A DNA stretch of 64,000 bases, taken from assembly GCF_001625215.2 (NCBI RefSeq), contig NC_030385.2, positions 13,385,135-13,449,134 on the forward strand, in the 5' to 3' direction. The position numbers were made by a program, and so were the translations under genes. A model generated the notes under the pieces. That model saw nothing but the letters and a program-made list of their open reading frames with translations. It was not told where the DNA came from and ran no database searches. Positions within the stretch are counted from its first letter, which is position 1. Each line of letters begins with the position of its first letter. Shown here in pieces: positions 60,296 through 64,000 of the stretch. This DNA comes from Daucus carota subsp. sativus. Taxonomy: Eukaryota > Streptophyta > Magnoliopsida > Apiales > Apiaceae.

Positions 60296-61013
60296 TACCA
60301 CTATTTTTGACCAGCATTTATTGACATCTAAAAAAGAATGCTTAAACTATTTTAAGTTTCCTTTTAATTACTCTCATAATGACTAACAAACAAAAACATT
60401 CTCCCCACACTATTGACTTACATGTGTACACATAACTGATATGTACTATTCACGTGTCCTCGTTTCCTTTTTTCAGTAAAAACCCATTGTGCTATGCTTC
60501 TGACTCCCAAAATGTCTTTACCCATTTTAGGCATTTCTATAGGGTTCTTCTGTAATTGTGCCAAAAATGATAACGAAGTTGATCTGTCCCGATTGAGCAC
60601 AATACGCTTTATTTCCTATTTAGTGGATAATTACAGGTTTGTTTTAAATGAGAATTCAAATTACAATTGTAGTGTGTCCTCTCTCTTGAATTTGTGTTTC
60701 TTGATTTTCATTTCATTGTGGAGCTCTTTGGGAGATCTCTTTCATTTCAATTTGGCTGTGTTTTTGTACAGCTCTTTCATTGATGATATGAAAGAGGTTT
60801 GTTTCGTTAAATTTATGTTTGTTATTTAAATAGCTGACATGTTTTGCTTTAATGTTTTGGTGTTTGCTTATGTTTCAGCTTTCGTATAATCATCTGAAGC
60901 TTGATTCATTCTCATCTTTACAATGTGATGAAGGTGATTTTTTGTTCTTATTTTATGGTATGATTTGCATTTTCAATTTTGTTTGTGTTAATTTCTTTCA
61001 TTTTTGAGCATAG
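60296..61013. other. Stretch before the Helitron-like exons
   Basis: No confident gene. A plus-strand open frame (60494-60829) shows no recognised family. Part of it may be a 5' exon of the gene that follows, since a donor-like ACAG/GTTTG occurs near 60640. Confidence 0.35.
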
Positions 61014-61201
61014 TGTCTACAAGAAGAAGAACGAGATCTATTACCCATGATGTCCGATTCAGGGTCACAACAAGCAACACCACTGAATGAACAGAACAAG
61101 CTTTTTATCAGTAAATCTTTCTAATTCACTATGCTTTTTTAAATTGTTAATATGACCTCTAAATGATTTTATTGATTTTACTTTTTGTTTGGTTGTTTTA
61201 G

Positions 61202-61775
61202 GTGGTAGTAGGAGTGACACTAGGTTGTTTTCTGATTGTAACAAAGGGAACATGTCTCAGCCTTTTGATTCAACGCGTGAACATGGTATATCACTAGGTT
61301 TTAAGTTTTGAATATTTTATCCACTGTTTGCTTCTTGCTCAATCTGCATTGAATACCAAGTTGCTGAAACTTGACTCTACAACTTCTTTTAATGCCCATT
61401 CCGGTTAATGCCAATGATTATAACATTGGTGCTAGTTCTTAAAAGTACAACTTCAGCTAGAGCAGTTGGTGGTGTGTTTACTACCCCTCCATATCAAAGT
61501 CACAATGTAACATATCCTTTTTCAAGGACATCTAATGTTTTGCCTTTCAATGCAGGTATATGTAGTAAGATTCATTTTTTTTAATATATATGGTTCCCAA
61601 AACACTGCTGATTTAGTATTTGTATATTATTCATGATTTTCATGTTTTATTTCATTTTTAGGTTCAAGACCATGGGGATTGGTGAATACTCAACCATCTC
61701 AGCGTGTAAATGAGAGATCTCCCCTGTCAAATATGTCCAATATAATGAATGGAACTTCAAGTAGTTTGTCCAATC
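61202..61775 (+). repeat. Exon module, copy 1
   Basis: Blocks in order are DCNK...REHG (61202-61285), NANDYNIG...GGVFTTP (61405-61555) and SRPWGLVNTQPS...NERSPLSN (61662-61775). Introns between the blocks resemble those of copy 2, so duplication was at DNA level. Confidence 0.7.
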
Positions 61776-61859
61776 ATGTTTATATTTCTTATTATTTTTA
61801 TTGTTAATGTTAATATCAGAACTAAATGTGTTTATTGTCAACATTTTTTGTTGTTTTAG

Positions 61860-62474
61860 GTGGTATTAGGAGAAACAATATGTTGTTTTCTGATTGTAAC
61901 AAACAGAACATGTCCCAGCAATCTGATTTGACACGTGAACATGGTATTTCACTTTTTTGCATGTGTTTGGGTTTTAAGTGTATGATATTTTATCCAGCAA
62001 TTGTTTGTATACCAATTTGCAATAATTTATGAGAATTTCAATGTGATTTTACGATTGCAGTTAATGCGAATGATTATAACATTGGTGCCAGTTCCAGACC
62101 AATTGGTGGTGTGTTTACTACCCCTGTATATAAGAGTCAAAATGCAATAGATCCTTTTTCAAGGGTGTCTAATGATAACCCTTTCAATGCAGGTATATGT
62201 ATCAAAATTCATGTTGCATTTTATATCCCTGCCAAGACAGTGCTGATTGTGTATTTTTGCAAACTAGGTTCCACACCATGAGGATCAGTGAATACTCCCT
62301 CATCTCCATGTGTAAATGAAAGATCTCCACTGTCGAACATCTCTAATATAATCAATGGAAACTCATATATTAAAAAGAATCCTAATTTATCACATGCTGA
62401 AGGAGGTTCCATATCTACATCTTCTTCTTTTGTTACAGGAAGAGTAAATTCATCTAGCAGAAGTGTTAAAAAAG
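61860..62474 (+). repeat. Exon module, copy 2
   Basis: The same three blocks at 61860-61943, 62061-62192 and 62268-62474. The intron before the middle block shares ATTTTACGATTGCAG with copy 3. Confidence 0.75.
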
Positions 62475-62869
62475 GTATACAACATGATCATCTTTTGCAT
62501 CATTATAATGTCACCAAACGACATGACTTTTTTTCTGAATTATGTATAATGTTATAGGAGTTTCATTGAACAAATGCCAGAAAAGAATCTTAGGAGAGAC
62601 TGTCTATCAATCTCAAATACCACTGTCCCATCCAGGATAAAGCGTCTACCTATTGACAGTTATTTGCTTAATAATTCACATGCCCAGTTGTTTGAAGTTC
62701 CTGTTCATACAATAGATGATCATGTTGATGGTCCCCCGCTAAATACTGGTATTTCATTTTTCTCATGTTTTTCATTTCTTCGATAGCTGGTTTATTGGAA
62801 TTTACTATATTTGTGTCTTTCACCTTTTTATAGGTAATTCTGGTACATTTTTTTGCCTGTTTTTTGTTT

Positions 62870-64000
62870 TCATGTTTTGGATTTTTTATCCAGCAGTTGG
62901 TTCTTGTCCAATCTGCATTAAATTATGAGAATTGAAAAGTGATTTTACGATTGCAGTTAATGCCAATGATTATGACATTGGTGCCAACTCTAAAGGCACA
63001 ACTTCTTCCAGAGCATTTGGTGGTGTGTTTACTACCCCTGCTAGGGGTGAGTATTCGGTTAACCGAAACCGAAACCGCATTTTTTTCCGGTTAACCGAAA
63101 CCGAAATAAGAGCAAACTAGCTACCGAAAACCGAACCGAAAATTTTTCGGTTTATAACCGAAACCGAAATTATAATTTCGGTTATAACCGAAAACCGATA
63201 TTAATAACCGAAATTTCAATATTTACTGGACAGTATATATCATCGGATGTTCAGGTTACAGTGTTACATCCACGCTTCTGTAACCTTCTATCCCAAAACT
63301 GAGCAAACATTGATGCAATGAAGTTGATGGAATGAACTGTTTTGTTTTAAGGCCATGGTGAGAACACAGGATAAGAACGGTCACCAGCAGTACTACTCTC
63401 AAATCTCAGTTTTTATGCATTGTTTCGATTACTAATACAAATCCTAAGCAGATTAAATCGAAAGCAAGGTATTGCCTATAATTTGAAACTTGATTGTATA
63501 ATACAATGTTAGATTATAACTATAAACAATAAAATTACGGCCTATAAATAATTGTTGTATGTTATTAATATTAACAAAATATTATTAATATTGAAAATTC
63601 GGTTAACCATTCGGTTTTTCGGTTAACCGCAGTTAAAACCGAATAACCGGATTTTAAAATTTTTGCTACCGAAAACCGAATCGAAATATATAATTTGGTT
63701 AACCGAATCGAAAAAATTTCGGCTATTCGGTTTGGTTTTCGATTAACCGAACCGAATGCTCACCCCTAACCCCTGCATATCAGAGTCACAATGCAACACA
63801 TCCTTTTTCAAGGGTGTCTAATGATAAGCCTTTCAATGCAGGTATATGTATCAAAATTAAGGTTGCATTTTATATTCCTCCCAAAATAGTGTTGATTGTG
63901 TTTTTTTGCAAATTAGGTTCAACACCATGGGGATCAGTGAATACTCCCCTCGTAGTGGTGAAGGTAGCACATCCAATTTAGGTAAAGGTTTTATTCTGCT
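62870..64000 (+). repeat. Exon module, copy 3, interrupted by a hAT element
   Basis: The intron tail (ATCCAGCAGTTGGTTCTTG), the NANDYDIG...GGVFTTP block (62957-63033, resumed at 63769-63841) and the STPWGSVNT block from 63917 are present. The first block of the module is missing. Confidence 0.75.
63042..63768. mobile_element. Non-autonomous hAT element with exact 8-bp target duplication
   Basis: The ends TAGGGGTGAGTATTCGGTT and its near-complement AACCGAATGCTCACCCCTA bracket 727 bp. ACCCCTGC flanks both sides exactly (63034-63041 and 63769-63776), the 8-bp duplication of hAT elements. Both arms are dense in CGGTTAACCGAAACCGAAA words, giving many short palindromes. No coding capacity is seen. 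Confidence 0.9.

Larger units (their letters stand above)
61014..64000 (+). pseudogene. 5' exons of a probable Helitron-type helicase gene, decayed, runs off right edge
   Basis: Several exon-like blocks with GT-AG borders can be seen: 61014-61110 (TRRRTRSITHDVRFRV), 61202-61285, 61860-61943, 62061-62192, 62268-62474, 62558-62748 and later copies. Encoded words such as NANDYNIGASSRPIGGVFTTP, NERSPLSNISNI, SLNKCQKRI and HVDGPPLNTG recall the variable N-terminal part that precedes the Helitron_like_N and PIF1 helicase domains in plant Helitrons. Those catalytic domains are not in the window, so the call rests on memory of the N-terminus. The gene is damaged: a stop in the 61405 block, a TGA in place of TGG at the start of the 62268 block, and a frameshift near 62590. 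Confidence 0.4.

Noticed and set aside
61014-64000. CRISPR-like or satellite array at the right edge
   Set aside because: Repeated units are exon-intron modules with splice borders, not short direct repeats with spacers; the organism is a plant.

Overview
The window is nuclear DNA of a flowering plant. Genes have GT-AG introns, intergenic DNA is AT-rich, and Ty1-copia retrotransposons and short DNA transposons are frequent. The gene set and the style of the repeats suggest an asterid, most likely Apiaceae (carrot/celery family). That is an inference from memory of such sequences; no search was run.

Layout. The left third (1-22.5 kb) is almost all mobile DNA. A left-truncated Sirevirus-like Ty1-copia fossil with an env-like downstream region fills 1-10646. 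Decayed PIF/Harbinger genes lie at about 12-15 kb and are interrupted by a solo LTR (12041-12551). A young Ty1-copia element (15949-21297, minus strand, 297-bp LTRs, 5-bp target duplication CATGC) splits an RNase H-like gene remnant. A Stowaway MITE follows at 22210-22490.

The middle (23-60 kb) holds the host genes. In order these are a PP2C-type phosphatase (minus), an INDETERMINATE-domain zinc-finger factor (minus), a tandemly duplicated PR-10/Bet v 1 cluster (two gene models and one 3' fragment, all minus), splicing factor U2AF65 (plus, 13 exons), a mitochondrial-type PPR protein (plus, single exon), a YUCCA flavin monooxygenase (plus) and OEP24, a chloroplast outer-envelope pore (minus). 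Exon joins were worked out by eye, and each gives an open frame of the length expected for its family. Between U2AF65 and the PPR gene sits a compact 2.1-kb Mutator-like element with long terminal inverted repeats, a perfect 9-bp target duplication and one open frame but no visible transposase domain.

The right edge (61-64 kb) carries a decayed multi-exon gene that I tentatively call the 5' part of a Helitron-type helicase gene. Exon modules are repeated two to three times, and a non-autonomous hAT element with an exact 8-bp target duplication interrupts one exon.

The host genes do not form one pathway; they are ordinary neighbours on a plant chromosome. The most informative content is the record of nested insertions and local duplication: solo LTR in Harbinger, copia in the RNase H-like remnant, hAT in the Helitron-like exon, and the growth and decay of the PR-10 array.
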